From Pseudomonadota bacterium (GTDB lineage Bacteria > Myxococcota_A > Polyangia > Polyangiales > Polyangiaceae), in assembly GCA_023431345.1 (NCBI GenBank), contig JAEYWK010000167.1, positions 25,295 to 89,294 on the forward strand: a stretch of DNA of 64,000 nucleotides. Reading direction: 5' to 3'. Below are positions 36,281 to 45,034 of this stretch, piece after piece (the first letter of the stretch is position 1; each line of letters starts with the position of its first letter). Position numbers and translations under genes: made by a program. A model generated the notes under the pieces. That model was given only the letters and a program-made list of their open reading frames with translations. It did not search any database and was not told the DNA's origin.

Positions 36281-39200
36281 ATGCATGGAGGCGTGACGAA
36301 GCGTACGGTAGTCGTTGCGGCCATGGCAGCGCTGGGATTGAGCGCGGCGGAGGGGCGCTCTCAGCTGGCAAGCTCGGGGCCCAGCGCCGTCGGCGTCTTC
36401 AAAGACGGAGCGTTCCCGACGAGTCGCCCCATGTCGCCGGAGACCTCGACTTGGCAGGTGGTGAAGGCGTTCCCGGCGCTGTCGTTCCCGGACACGACGG
36501 TGATCGCCGCGAACCCGAACGACGACCGCTTGTACATCGGTTCGCGCTCGGGCGCGGTCTGGTCGACGCCCGGCGCGCCGGACGCTGCAGCCTCGGAGCT
36601 GCGCTTGTTCCTCGACGCGCGGGATCGCACCGCCGTGGTCTGGGATGCGGGCTTTCTCGGGCTGGCGTTTCACCCGATGTTCGGGGTGTCAGGTCAGGCG
36701 GGCAGTCGCTACGTGTTCGTCTATTACACCTCACCCTGCCCCATCGACATGCTCGACCCGACGCGCATCGACCTGCTCGGCTGCGATCCCGAGTACCCGA
36801 GGCAGAGCACCACCGGCTTCTTCAACACCTACAATCGTCTGTCACGCTTCGAGCTGAGCGAAGGTCAAGCGGAGATCGATCCCGAAAGCGAGAGGGTGCT
36901 CATCAGCATTCGGCTCTACAACGGCTCGCACCGCGGTGGCGGGCTGGTCTTCGGGGACGACGGCTACCTCTACCTCAGCATCGGTGATCAGTTCCGTTAC
37001 ACTACCGCGCAGGATATCGCCGGCGATTTCGAGGGCGGCGTGATGCGCCTCGACGTGAACGTCGTCGAATCGCCGCAGGGCTTCAGCTGTCCGCCCGGCA
37101 GTCATTTGCCGCGGCGCAGGCTGCAAGACGTCACGCTCAACCTCGACGAGGTCACGGGGCAATTTTACTGCATCCCCGATGACAACCCTTTCCTCGATGA
37201 AGCAGGCACCGTCTTCGAAGAGCACTTCACGCTCGGCAACCGCGCTCCCCACCGCCTGACGAAAGATCCGATCACGGGCCGCTTGTGGTCCGGTGAAATC
37301 GGCGAGAACACGCGCGAGGAAATCAACGTCATCGAGTCCGGCAACAACTACGGTTGGCCCTTCCGCGAAGGGACCAGCATCGGCGTCAGGCCCGAGCCCC
37401 AGAGCTACATTGGCCGGCTCACGGAGCCGGTGGTCGATTTCGCGAGGAGCGAAGCGCACGCCATCATCGGTGGCTACGTCTACCGCGGCGCGAAGTTCCC
37501 AGAGCTCATCGGTCACTACTTGGCCGGCGACCACGTGACGAACAATCTGTTCTCGATCGCGTACGACGAGGCCACACGTCTCGGTACGAAGCAGCGAATC
37601 GGCACGTTCCTGCCCGGCTCGCTCGGCACCTGGGGTCAAGACAACGCCGGCGAGCTGTTCATGGGCTCCGTCGGCTCCGCAGGAGACGTATTCACGTTGG
37701 CGCGCGTGGGAGAGCCGATCGCCGATCCTCCAGCGCTTCTGTCGGCGCTGGGCGTCTTCGACGACTTGGCGAGCCTCGACTTCAACGACGCTTGCCTGCC
37801 CTATGAGCTGAATCAGCCGTTCTGGTCGGACGGAGCCAGCAAGAGGCGCTGCGTCTTTCTGCCGAACGATGGCGCCTTCGACGAACCGATGGAGCGGGTG
37901 AAGGTGCTGCAGGGGGGTGATCTTCAATTCCCCGTGGGCACCGTCTTCGTGAAGCATTTCGAGCTGCCCCTCGACGCGCGTCAGCCGTCGCTCACCCGGC
38001 GCCTGGAGACGCGCTTTCTCGTCAACACGGGCGACGCCGGTTACTACGGCTTGACGTATCGCTGGCGCGACGACGGCAGCGACGCGGATCTACTGACGGG
38101 CGCCGACTCGGCCCAGCTGACGACCTACGACGCGGCGGGCACACCACACGCGCAAACTTGGGATTTCCCCTCCCGCGAGCAGTGCGCCACTTGTCACTCA
38201 CGTGGCGCTGGCGGCGCGCTCGGCTTGCGAGCCTACAACCTGAATCGGGGCGTCACTTTGTCGGAAGGCGTGACGGGCAACCAGCTCGCCACTTGGAACG
38301 GTCTCGGCATCTTCACGCCTGCTTACGACGAAGCCTCACTCGCCAACGCGCCGAGGACCAGCGCTCAGGGCGACGTCCGCGCTCCCCTCGAGGCACGCGC
38401 GCGTAGCTACCTCGACGCGAACTGCTCGTACTGCCACCGCCCCGAAACCGGAAATCGCGCGAGGATGGATCTGCGTTTCACGACGGAGCTGACCGCTACC
38501 GGGACGATTTGGGCCGGCGTCTCTAAATCCTTCGGTATCGAGAACACCCACATCATCACCCCCGGCGACGCCGCCAGCTCCCTGCTGTATTGGCGCGCCT
38601 CCTTGGTGGGTGAGGACGCCATGCCTCCGCTCGGCAAGCGCGTGGTCGACGAGGCCGGTGTGTCGCTGCTGGCGGCCTGGATCGATCGGTTGCGACCTGA
38701 CTTGCCGCGCAACGGTCTCCGCTATGCGTACTACGAGCTCTCGAGCCCGAACAAGCTGCCGGCCTTCGCGAGCTTGACCCCCGCGGCGACGGGAGAGGCC
38801 GCGTCGTTCGACGTGTCGGTGAGCCGTCGAAGCGACAACTTTGCGCTCGTATTCAGCGGCTACCTGGAGGTCGAGCAAGCCGGAGCGCATGCGTTCTTCA
38901 CGACCAGCGACGACGGGAGCCAACTCTTCATCGACGGGCAGCTCATCGTCGACAACGACGGTCTCCACGGTCCGCTCGAGAAGACGGGTCAGGTCGTGCT
39001 GCAGGCTGGTTTCCACGCCATCACCGTCAGCATGTTCGACGCCACGGGCGGCGAGATGCTGAGCGTCGCGTGGCAACCGCCCGGCAAGCCCAAGACCGCG
39101 CTCAGCCCCGGCCTGCTCTACCCCGAGGTGCCCGAGATCATCGTCAACTCGGCTCCTTTTCTCGGCGGTCTCCTCGACCGCAGCTCGAAGGTGAATCAGA

Positions 39201-39820
39201 CGGTGGAGCTACAGCTGGACGCGGCCGACGCCGAAGGCGATCCCATCTACTTCGACGCCGCGGGGTTGCCGCCGGGGCTGACGCTCGATCACGATACGGG
39301 TCTCGTCGCCGGCACGTTACCGTCGTCGGCCGCCGGAGCTTACGCGGTGACGGTCTCCGTGTCGGACGGGCCGGAGATCGATGTCGGCTCGTTCACCTGG
39401 CGCGTGGAGGGGGCGGGTGGAATAGGCGGCGGCGGAACGGGCGGCGGCGGAACGAGCGGCGGCGGAACGGGCGAAGCTGGAAGTGCCGGTGAGACCGGCG
39501 GCGCTGACGGCGGCCTCGGCGAGGCCGGAGCTGAATCCGCGGGCGGCGCCGACGCGGGCGGAGCCCCCAACGCTATGGGCGGCACACCCTTCGAGCCCGC
39601 CGCTGGCGCGCCAAGCAGCGCCGGGGCACCCGAAGGCGGCGGGGCGAGCCAGGCAGGCGCAAGCTCCGGCGGCGCAGACCCCGTCCCGAACGACGATGGC
39701 TGCGGCTGTCGCGTCGGGTCGCAATCGAGCACCTCGCCCGTCAGCGCGCTGCTCGCTCTCGCTCTCCTCGGAGCGCTCCGTCGTCGCCGCGGTATCGGCG
39801 TAGGGCGCCGCGCGCACTAG
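36281..39820 (+). CDS. Exported PQQ-type sugar dehydrogenase/dihaem cytochrome c/PA14 protein with MYXO-CTERM-like tail
   Basis: The protein has 1179 residues from the ATG at 36281. A signal peptide is followed by a GSDH (glucose/sorbosone dehydrogenase) six-blade propeller (about 60-490: GFLGLAFHPMF, GGLVFGDDGYLYLSIGDQFR, EINVIESGNNYGWPFREG). Two CxxCH haem sites follow, CATCH at 635 and CSYCH at 715. A PA14-like lectin domain lies at about 820-945, then an Ig-like He_PIG module at about 975-1045 (LPPGLTLDHDTGLVAGTLP). A Gly/Ala linker leads to the tail CGCRVG, a hydrophobic run and RRRR. The tail is the MYXO-CTERM sorting pattern for surface anchoring. An electron-transferring sugar oxidation at the cell surface is inferred. 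Confidence 0.88.
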   Translation: MHGGVTKRTVVVAAMAALGLSAAEGRSQLASSGPSAVGVFKDGAFPTSRPMSPETSTWQVVKAFPALSFPDTTVIAANPNDDRLYIGSRSGAVWSTPGAPDAAASELRLFLDARDRTAVVWDAGFLGLAFHPMFGVSGQAGSRYVFVYYTSPCPIDMLDPTRIDLLGCDPEYPRQSTTGFFNTYNRLSRFELSEGQAEIDPESERVLISIRLYNGSHRGGGLVFGDDGYLYLSIGDQFRYTTAQDIAGDFEGGVMRLDVNVVESPQGFSCPPGSHLPRRRLQDVTLNLDEVTGQFYCIPDDNPFLDEAGTVFEEHFTLGNRAPHRLTKDPITGRLWSGEIGENTREEINVIESGNNYGWPFREGTSIGVRPEPQSYIGRLTEPVVDFARSEAHAIIGGYVYRGAKFPELIGHYLAGDHVTNNLFSIAYDEATRLGTKQRIGTFLPGSLGTWGQDNAGELFMGSVGSAGDVFTLARVGEPIADPPALLSALGVFDDLASLDFNDACLPYELNQPFWSDGASKRRCVFLPNDGAFDEPMERVKVLQGGDLQFPVGTVFVKHFELPLDARQPSLTRRLETRFLVNTGDAGYYGLTYRWRDDGSDADLLTGADSAQLTTYDAAGTPHAQTWDFPSREQCATCHSRGAGGALGLRAYNLNRGVTLSEGVTGNQLATWNGLGIFTPAYDEASLANAPRTSAQGDVRAPLEARARSYLDANCSYCHRPETGNRARMDLRFTTELTATGTIWAGVSKSFGIENTHIITPGDAASSLLYWRASLVGEDAMPPLGKRVVDEAGVSLLAAWIDRLRPDLPRNGLRYAYYELSSPNKLPAFASLTPAATGEAASFDVSVSRRSDNFALVFSGYLEVEQAGAHAFFTTSDDGSQLFIDGQLIVDNDGLHGPLEKTGQVVLQAGFHAITVSMFDATGGEMLSVAWQPPGKPKTALSPGLLYPEVPEIIVNSAPFLGGLLDRSSKVNQTVELQLDAADAEGDPIYFDAAGLPPGLTLDHDTGLVAGTLPSSAAGAYAVTVSVSDGPEIDVGSFTWRVEGAGGIGGGGTGGGGTSGGGTGEAGSAGETGGADGGLGEAGAESAGGADAGGAPNAMGGTPFEPAAGAPSSAGAPEGGGASQAGASSGGADPVPNDDGCGCRVGSQSSTSPVSALLALALLGALRRRRGIGVGRRAH

Positions 39821-40015
39821 GCACGCCGTGTGAGATTTGCGGGTCGCCCGCTCAGAAGCCTGCTGCGCTAACCAATTCGCACGTCGTCATCGCGCGTCCT
39901 CGACCCTAGGCGTAAGCGCGTTCTTCATGTAGACATCCCGTTCGCTCACGCTCTCCCGAATGCTCAGCGTCGAGGCGAGCGGCGTACCACCATCGCCAAA
40001 ACGAGGAACGACCTG

Positions 40016-41641
40016 ATGATTCGACGCCTGTTCACCTTGACCAGCCTGGCCGGCGCCTGGCTTTCGCCAATGATCGCCGCGGCTGCCACAATCAACGTCA
40101 CCACCACTTCGTCGGCCATCAACGCTGGCGACGGTGTTTGCAGCCTTCCGGAGGCCGTGACGGCGGCGAACACGAATAGCAACTATAGTGGTTGTACGCG
40201 TCAGGGTACGGGTAGCGCGGACACCATCCGGCTGGGCGCGGGGACATATAACGCCGCGTCGACGCTCTCTATCACTTCCGACGTGACCATCTCCGGCGCA
40301 GGTCAAGGCAGCACGACGATCGCCTTGTCCGGCGGCTCGTCGCTATCCATTCCGACGGGGGCCTCCATTCGTCGCCTGTCATTGATTGGCCTTCGCGTCA
40401 CCGCGGGCGGTCTCTCGAACTGTGTCGTCGTCAGCGCTGGGCTCGCCACGCTGCGCGACGCGACCCTCGAGTCTTGCTACATCGGCCTTCAAGTGCTCAG
40501 CGGTGGCTCGGCGAACGCAACGTCATCAAAATTTCTCAACAACGTTTACGGCATCTCTACCGGCGGCAAGCTGGAGCTCCTCTCCTCCGACGTGACCGGC
40601 AGCGCTGCGACAGGCATCAGCGTCGGCAGCACCGGCGACGCCACCATTCAAAATGGTTATGTCGCCTACAATCGGCGCACCGGAATCAGCGTGAGCGGCG
40701 GTCGAGCCTCCGTCACTACCACCTATCTGCACAGCAACCACGACGATGGCAGCCGTGGAGGAGGTATCCGCGCGGTCAACGGCGCGAACCTTCAGGTAGC
40801 GAGCTCCACCATCGCTTTCAACGAGAGCACCCGCGGCGGCGGCGGCATCAATAGCGAGTACAGCGAGGTCCGCGTCTCGGACACGCTCATCGACTCCAAT
40901 TTTTGCTACGGCAGCACCTGCATCGGCGGCGGGATCAGAACGGTAGGATCGGGCGGCGGCGTCGGCTTCACGCTCACGGATTCGAACGTGGTCAACAACT
41001 TGTCGCAGGGCAACGGCGGCGGCGTCGGGCTGACGACGCTGAACGGAACAGCCTTCATGGCCGTGCGTTCATCCATCAGCAAGAACACCGCCAGCAACAA
41101 CGGTGGCGGGCTCTACAGCCTCTCGCAGGAAGACATCATCGCCTCGACGATCAGCGGCAACGTCGCCGGACAGAGGGGCGGAGGCGTGTACCACGAGGGG
41201 AGCGGCGAGCTGCACATCTTCGAGAGCACGGTCGCGTTCAACGAAGCCAACGAGACCGGCGGCATGTACGTGCACTCCGCCGGAAACCCGATGAACTTCG
41301 GCAATGTGTTCGCCAGGAACACTTCGACCGTCGGCAATCGCGACCTCCGCGTGCCTCCGGGGTTTCCGGGCGGAAGTTTCAGCTGGGGCACCAACCTCTT
41401 GCTGACGGACAACACGGGCATTTCGTCGGCGCCATTCGGCGCGGTCTACGTCGTGGCCAATCCGCGACTCGGACCGCTAACGCTGATCAATGGTCGCTTC
41501 GTGCATCCCCTGCTCTCCGGCAGCCCGGCCATCGACCAAGGGTTCACATACACGAACGCGCCGGACGGGTTCGACAACGTCAAGCGCGCGCGCCCTGTCA
41601 ACGGACGCGTCGACCTCGGCGCCATCGAGTTCGCTCCGTAG
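40016..41641 (+). CDS. Secreted parallel beta-helix protein with CSLREA-type motif
   Basis: The protein has 541 residues with a signal peptide (MIRRLFTLTSLAGAWLSPMI, cleavage near AAA). Directly after it comes AGDGVCSLPEAVTAANTNS, a CSLREA-type N-terminal motif found in secreted beta-helix proteins. The body has 12 or more helix turns with repeated N/S ladder residues (ISKNTASNNGGGLYS, ISGNVAGQRGGGVYHEG), as in polymorphic outer-membrane-protein-like repeats. The end reads SPAIDQG...DLGAIEF, which closes many such helices. Probably secreted or surface-bound; a glycan-related function is possible, but no catalytic residues were identified. Confidence 0.82.
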   Translation: MIRRLFTLTSLAGAWLSPMIAAAATINVTTTSSAINAGDGVCSLPEAVTAANTNSNYSGCTRQGTGSADTIRLGAGTYNAASTLSITSDVTISGAGQGSTTIALSGGSSLSIPTGASIRRLSLIGLRVTAGGLSNCVVVSAGLATLRDATLESCYIGLQVLSGGSANATSSKFLNNVYGISTGGKLELLSSDVTGSAATGISVGSTGDATIQNGYVAYNRRTGISVSGGRASVTTTYLHSNHDDGSRGGGIRAVNGANLQVASSTIAFNESTRGGGGINSEYSEVRVSDTLIDSNFCYGSTCIGGGIRTVGSGGGVGFTLTDSNVVNNLSQGNGGGVGLTTLNGTAFMAVRSSISKNTASNNGGGLYSLSQEDIIASTISGNVAGQRGGGVYHEGSGELHIFESTVAFNEANETGGMYVHSAGNPMNFGNVFARNTSTVGNRDLRVPPGFPGGSFSWGTNLLLTDNTGISSAPFGAVYVVANPRLGPLTLINGRFVHPLLSGSPAIDQGFTYTNAPDGFDNVKRARPVNGRVDLGAIEFAP

Positions 41642-41822
41642 CCAGCGCCGCCAGCCACTCGTGGCGGCAACCTAGAAAGTGGCGAAGTAGTGCTAGCCTT
41701 TGCTGCCGAAGTCTCGTGATCTCCGTTTCCCAACGAACGACAGTCGGCGGTCGACGACGTGATCGAGTGGCCGCGCGCTGGAGCCATCCGTGCGACGACC
41801 ACTCAATCATGGATCGACCTCT

Positions 41823-43709
41823 TCAGTCGTGCTCTTGAGCTCTGCCGGGAGCGGCTTGCAGGGCTTGCGCGATAGCTTTCTTCAGCTCGGCGTCTCGCGA
41901 GCGCTCGGCGAGCGCGGCCAGGGCTCGTTCTAGCTCGGGGAAATTCGACAAATAGAACGGCACGGGAACGAGCAGGCTGCGCTGAACGCTTGGGACCTGT
42001 TCGGAGCCGAGGGCCTGCATCAAAGTGGTGGCTGCGGCTTCCGTCCGCGTGGGACGGCTTGCTAGCGCCTCCGCTGCGCTGCTGCGCACCGTTGGCGCCG
42101 GATCTTTGAGCAGGGCCGCCAGTATCTGCTGCTCTGCCTCGCGAGTAGGGATGTGGCGGAGCGCGAAGACCGCCGAAGCTCGCTCCGCTGGCCACGGAGA
42201 GGTGAGCCCCGCTTGTAGCGCTGGCAGGGCGTCGGCGCTGCCCGTGTTGCCCAGCGCGGAGATGGCGGCGCGCCGATCAGCAGGGGTAGAGGCGTCGGTT
42301 GCCTGCTCGGCAAGCCTGCCCTGGAATGCTTCACGCTCGCCCTCCTCGATGGCGCCCTGCGGAGCATTGCGCAGGTTGGCTCCCAACCCCAAGGTGGCGC
42401 TACGTCGCACATCATCCTCGAGGCTCGGATCGCTCGCCAGCGCGCTCAACTCTCGCGCGGACTCCGCCGTCGGATTCTCAGCGATGCCTAGCTGACCCAC
42501 CGCCTGCTGCCTCAGCTCGAGGTTCGCCGACTTGTCTCGAGCCAAGTCGGCCACGGCGCGGGTCGCCTCCAACGTGCCGGCATCGGCGAGGGTCGCGAGC
42601 AGCCGCGCGGACTCGTGCGCGTCCAGCGCGCCGCGAATCGCGTTCAAGACTTGGGGGATCTCGTCCGGATGGTGCTTGATGCGCGCCGCGAGCTGCGCCC
42701 GAGTCTCGAAGTGGGCGCTCATGTCGCCGGCGTGCGTGCGCATGCCAGACGCGAGGATGGCGGCGGGCTGCGAGGGAACCGCGCGCTCCCGCGCTACGCC
42801 AGCATCGAGCGGCTTGATGGGGAAGGTCGCGAAGCCGGAGGGGACCTCCGCAAAAGAACCGGGCTGGGAGGCGAGGAGCTTCGCCCGCAGCGTCGTGGCT
42901 CCACGCGTACCGCCGACATCGCTACGGTTCATGATGCTTGCGCTGGAGTCGAAGAGCGTGAGGACTCCGTCCTCGCCGAATGAGAACTTGGCCGTGTGGT
43001 CCAGCTTTTCGACCGTGCCGACCATTCCTTCGTGCAGCTTTCGATAGCGGCGGTGGCTACGCCACACCTGCTCGCCAGCCATGCGGCGGTACTCAGCGTC
43101 ATAGAGTCCAACGAAGTCGAGCTCGTCTCCGCGCCAGCTGACCTGGTGGTCAGGCGGCGCTTGCAGCTGCAGGTCGGCCAAGACATAGCTCAAGAGGCCA
43201 AACACCGGCGCTTCGATGCGAGCCGAGGCGTGCACCGCCACCAGCTCGCCGTCGGAGCGATAGCGGCCAATGATGGGGTCGGCCAGATTGCGCAGGAAAG
43301 CTGACACTTCAGGGCGACGCTCGGCGCGCGGCTGGCCCTCGAGCTCGATCTTCGACCATTGCACCTTGACGAGGTGCTCGTTGCCGCTCGGCGCCCTCGC
43401 GATGGCGAGCTCGGCCCTGAAAGAGAGATCGAGGAACTGCTCCCCCCCGACGACGGCGACCTTCGTCGCGTACTCGAGCGAGTAGAGGTAGTCGATGCGC
43501 GCCTGCCACTGCGGTAGATAGGGCACCTGCACCTCGTTGTCGATGCCCGGCGTTACGAGCGGCGCGTCGTCGCTCGCCGCCGAAGCGGTGGCTGTCGTCA
43601 CCTTCGCTGCTGGAGAACCCTGACGTGCGCCTTCGAAGAAGGCGTAGCTACCGATGCCGAGCGTAGCGATGACCGCGCTCGCGGCTAGCAAGAGCACATT
43701 GCGTCTCAT
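41823..43709 (-). CDS. Exported HEAT-repeat protein
   Basis: The protein has 628 residues from the ATG at 43709. The N-terminal segment MRRNVLLLAASAVIATLGIG is a signal anchor or signal peptide. Residues about 50-330 are a beta-rich domain (LPQWQARIDYLYSLEYATKV) that loosely recalls the large lipid-transfer/vitellogenin N-terminal module. Residues about 340-600 are HEAT repeats (AVADLARDKSANLELRQQAV, ALQAGLTSPWPAERASAVFA, ILAALLKDPAPTVRSSAAEA). It is a scaffold or lipid-binding protein by inference only. It is divergent from the secreted protein at 43989. Confidence 0.7.
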   Translation of the reverse strand: MRRNVLLLAASAVIATLGIGSYAFFEGARQGSPAAKVTTATASAASDDAPLVTPGIDNEVQVPYLPQWQARIDYLYSLEYATKVAVVGGEQFLDLSFRAELAIARAPSGNEHLVKVQWSKIELEGQPRAERRPEVSAFLRNLADPIIGRYRSDGELVAVHASARIEAPVFGLLSYVLADLQLQAPPDHQVSWRGDELDFVGLYDAEYRRMAGEQVWRSHRRYRKLHEGMVGTVEKLDHTAKFSFGEDGVLTLFDSSASIMNRSDVGGTRGATTLRAKLLASQPGSFAEVPSGFATFPIKPLDAGVARERAVPSQPAAILASGMRTHAGDMSAHFETRAQLAARIKHHPDEIPQVLNAIRGALDAHESARLLATLADAGTLEATRAVADLARDKSANLELRQQAVGQLGIAENPTAESARELSALASDPSLEDDVRRSATLGLGANLRNAPQGAIEEGEREAFQGRLAEQATDASTPADRRAAISALGNTGSADALPALQAGLTSPWPAERASAVFALRHIPTREAEQQILAALLKDPAPTVRSSAAEALASRPTRTEAAATTLMQALGSEQVPSVQRSLLVPVPFYLSNFPELERALAALAERSRDAELKKAIAQALQAAPGRAQEHD

Positions 43710-43810
43710 GGTCCCGTCCCTTCCGTGTGGAGACGGTTCGTAACAGATTCGATATCCAATGAGCAAGCGGTGATTGACTGCCTTGTTCGGGCGCAGTCGA
43801 CGTGTTCGCA

Positions 43811-43848
43811 ACTGTCCGGAGTGCTCGCGCGGACACTGTCCGGACACC
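43811..43848 (+). promoter_or_regulatory. Cluster of TGTCCG/CGGACA half-sites (putative enhancer)
   Basis: ACTGTCCGGA occurs at 43811-43820 and again at 43835-43844, a 24-bp interval. The second copy is within the perfect palindrome TGTCCGGACA, and another CGGACA lies at 43830-43835. The cluster is 70-105 bp upstream of the expected start from the sigma-54 promoter at 43893, the usual distance for an enhancer-binding protein. The same half-site recurs upstream of the other sigma-54 promoter. Confidence 0.6.
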
Positions 43849-43892
43849 CGCGTTGACCTCGAATCCATACGCAACTTGCCACGCTGGCCATG

Positions 43893-43907
43893 GGCACGGC
43901 CCTTGCT
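43893..43907 (+). promoter_or_regulatory. Sigma-54 (-24/-12) promoter
   Basis: GGCACGGCCCTTGCT (starting one base into the preceding GGG) matches the consensus GGCACG-N4-TTGC-W, with the invariant GG and GC ten bases apart. It is 82 bp upstream of the ATG at 43989 and reads towards it. It would need sigma-54 and an activating enhancer-binding protein. Confidence 0.75.
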
Positions 43908-43988
43908 CAGCACACGTCATCCACGCCGCCACAAGAGCGCGCGCGGTTTCTTGAGCGCTAGAAGAGCGCAGAAGGATGGTTGGAGAAG

Positions 43989-44948
43989 ATGCGTTCATTG
44001 ATCAGGTTAGGGGCATTGGGAATTGGGCTGGCTCTCGCGACGAGCTCGGGTGACGCCAAAGCGGCGACCGGTGACTCAACCGTTGTCGGCTACTCGGGAG
44101 GCTCCCTTTCAGGGACAGTCGGCAACTCCAAGGCCGGCGCGATCTACCTGGACACGACCGTGAGCAGTTACGAGCAATGGCCGGACAACAACGGCGGGCC
44201 GCAGCGCATCGGGCTGTCCGCCACCAGCGCGCGTAGCTTGGTTGGAACCGTCCACGACAAGACGATTCCCGTGCTCTCCTTGACGGCCAGCGCCGACGGC
44301 TCACGCCAAGGCAGCCACATGACGGGCGAGGCGAGCGCTCGCATTCAGGTCAACGGTAACGTCGTCTGGGAGGACACTCACGACTACGACGTCACCTCTT
44401 GGAATGGTAGCGAGGCCAGCGTCTCCAAGACCCATCAGGTCTGGAGCTATTCCAAGGCGTATACCGCGCTCATCCCGGTCGGCCCCGCCTCCGTCAACCT
44501 CAAGGGCACGCTGGGCGGTTCGCTCGGAGTTTCGGCGACGGCGAGTAGCGATTTTTCTACGGGCAGCGTGCGTAAAGGTATCATCTCGGCGGCAACCAGC
44601 GCGGAGGCGCGGGCCGATCTCCATGCCTCCGCCTCCTTTGGCATCCCGTACGTCGGGTCACTCGGTGTGTACGCCGACATCAATGTGATGACGTTGACTA
44701 TTCCGGCCGTTGCTGTTGCCTCTTGGGACTGGGACCGGGACCGACCGAACGCCTCCGCGAACAACTACTCAGCGGTCGCGATCAACAACATCAGGGGCGA
44801 GACGGGCGGAGGCACGTTCGGCGCCAAGCTGCTCGGACCGCTCAACGTCGAGATCGCCAGCAAGCAGCTCGCGAGCTGGAACGGCAAGCAGCTGTTCGTG
44901 AACGCCTTCGTGAACCAGGCGAACACGGACGTGGGCGCGTTCCAATGA
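43989..44948 (+). CDS. Secreted protein of unknown function under sigma-54 control
   Basis: The protein has 319 residues from the ATG at 43989, with GGAG four bases upstream; a TTG at 43980 is less likely. The signal peptide (MRSLIRLGALGIGLALATSS, cleavage near AKA-A) is not lipoprotein type. The mature protein is rich in Ser/Ala/Gly/Thr beta segments (GSLSGTVGNSKAGAIYLDTT, RADLHASASFGIPYVGSLGV) and has no Cys. No family was recognised. A good sigma-54 promoter and enhancer-like repeats precede it, so expression is probably conditional, as in development or starvation. A hairpin terminator follows. Confidence 0.68.
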   Translation: MRSLIRLGALGIGLALATSSGDAKAATGDSTVVGYSGGSLSGTVGNSKAGAIYLDTTVSSYEQWPDNNGGPQRIGLSATSARSLVGTVHDKTIPVLSLTASADGSRQGSHMTGEASARIQVNGNVVWEDTHDYDVTSWNGSEASVSKTHQVWSYSKAYTALIPVGPASVNLKGTLGGSLGVSATASSDFSTGSVRKGIISAATSAEARADLHASASFGIPYVGSLGVYADINVMTLTIPAVAVASWDWDRDRPNASANNYSAVAINNIRGETGGGTFGAKLLGPLNVEIASKQLASWNGKQLFVNAFVNQANTDVGAFQ

Positions 44949-44974
44949 GCTAACCCCAAAGCGCATCTCGGACT

Positions 44975-45003
44975 CGCGGCGGGCTTGGCACGCCGCGTTC
45001 TAT
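44975..45003 (+). terminator. Hairpin terminator
   Basis: CGCGGCG at 44975-44981 pairs with CGCCGCG at 44991-44997, followed by TTCTAT. It lies between convergent genes, 27 bases after the stop at 44948. The T run is weak. Confidence 0.45.
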
Positions 45004-45034
45004 CCCGATCACTGGGCGAGCGACCATGGTGGCG

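Noticed and set aside
41647..41668. GCCGCCA/TGGCGGC hairpin after the beta-helix gene
   Set aside because: The 7-bp stem has no T run on either side; too weak to call a terminator.
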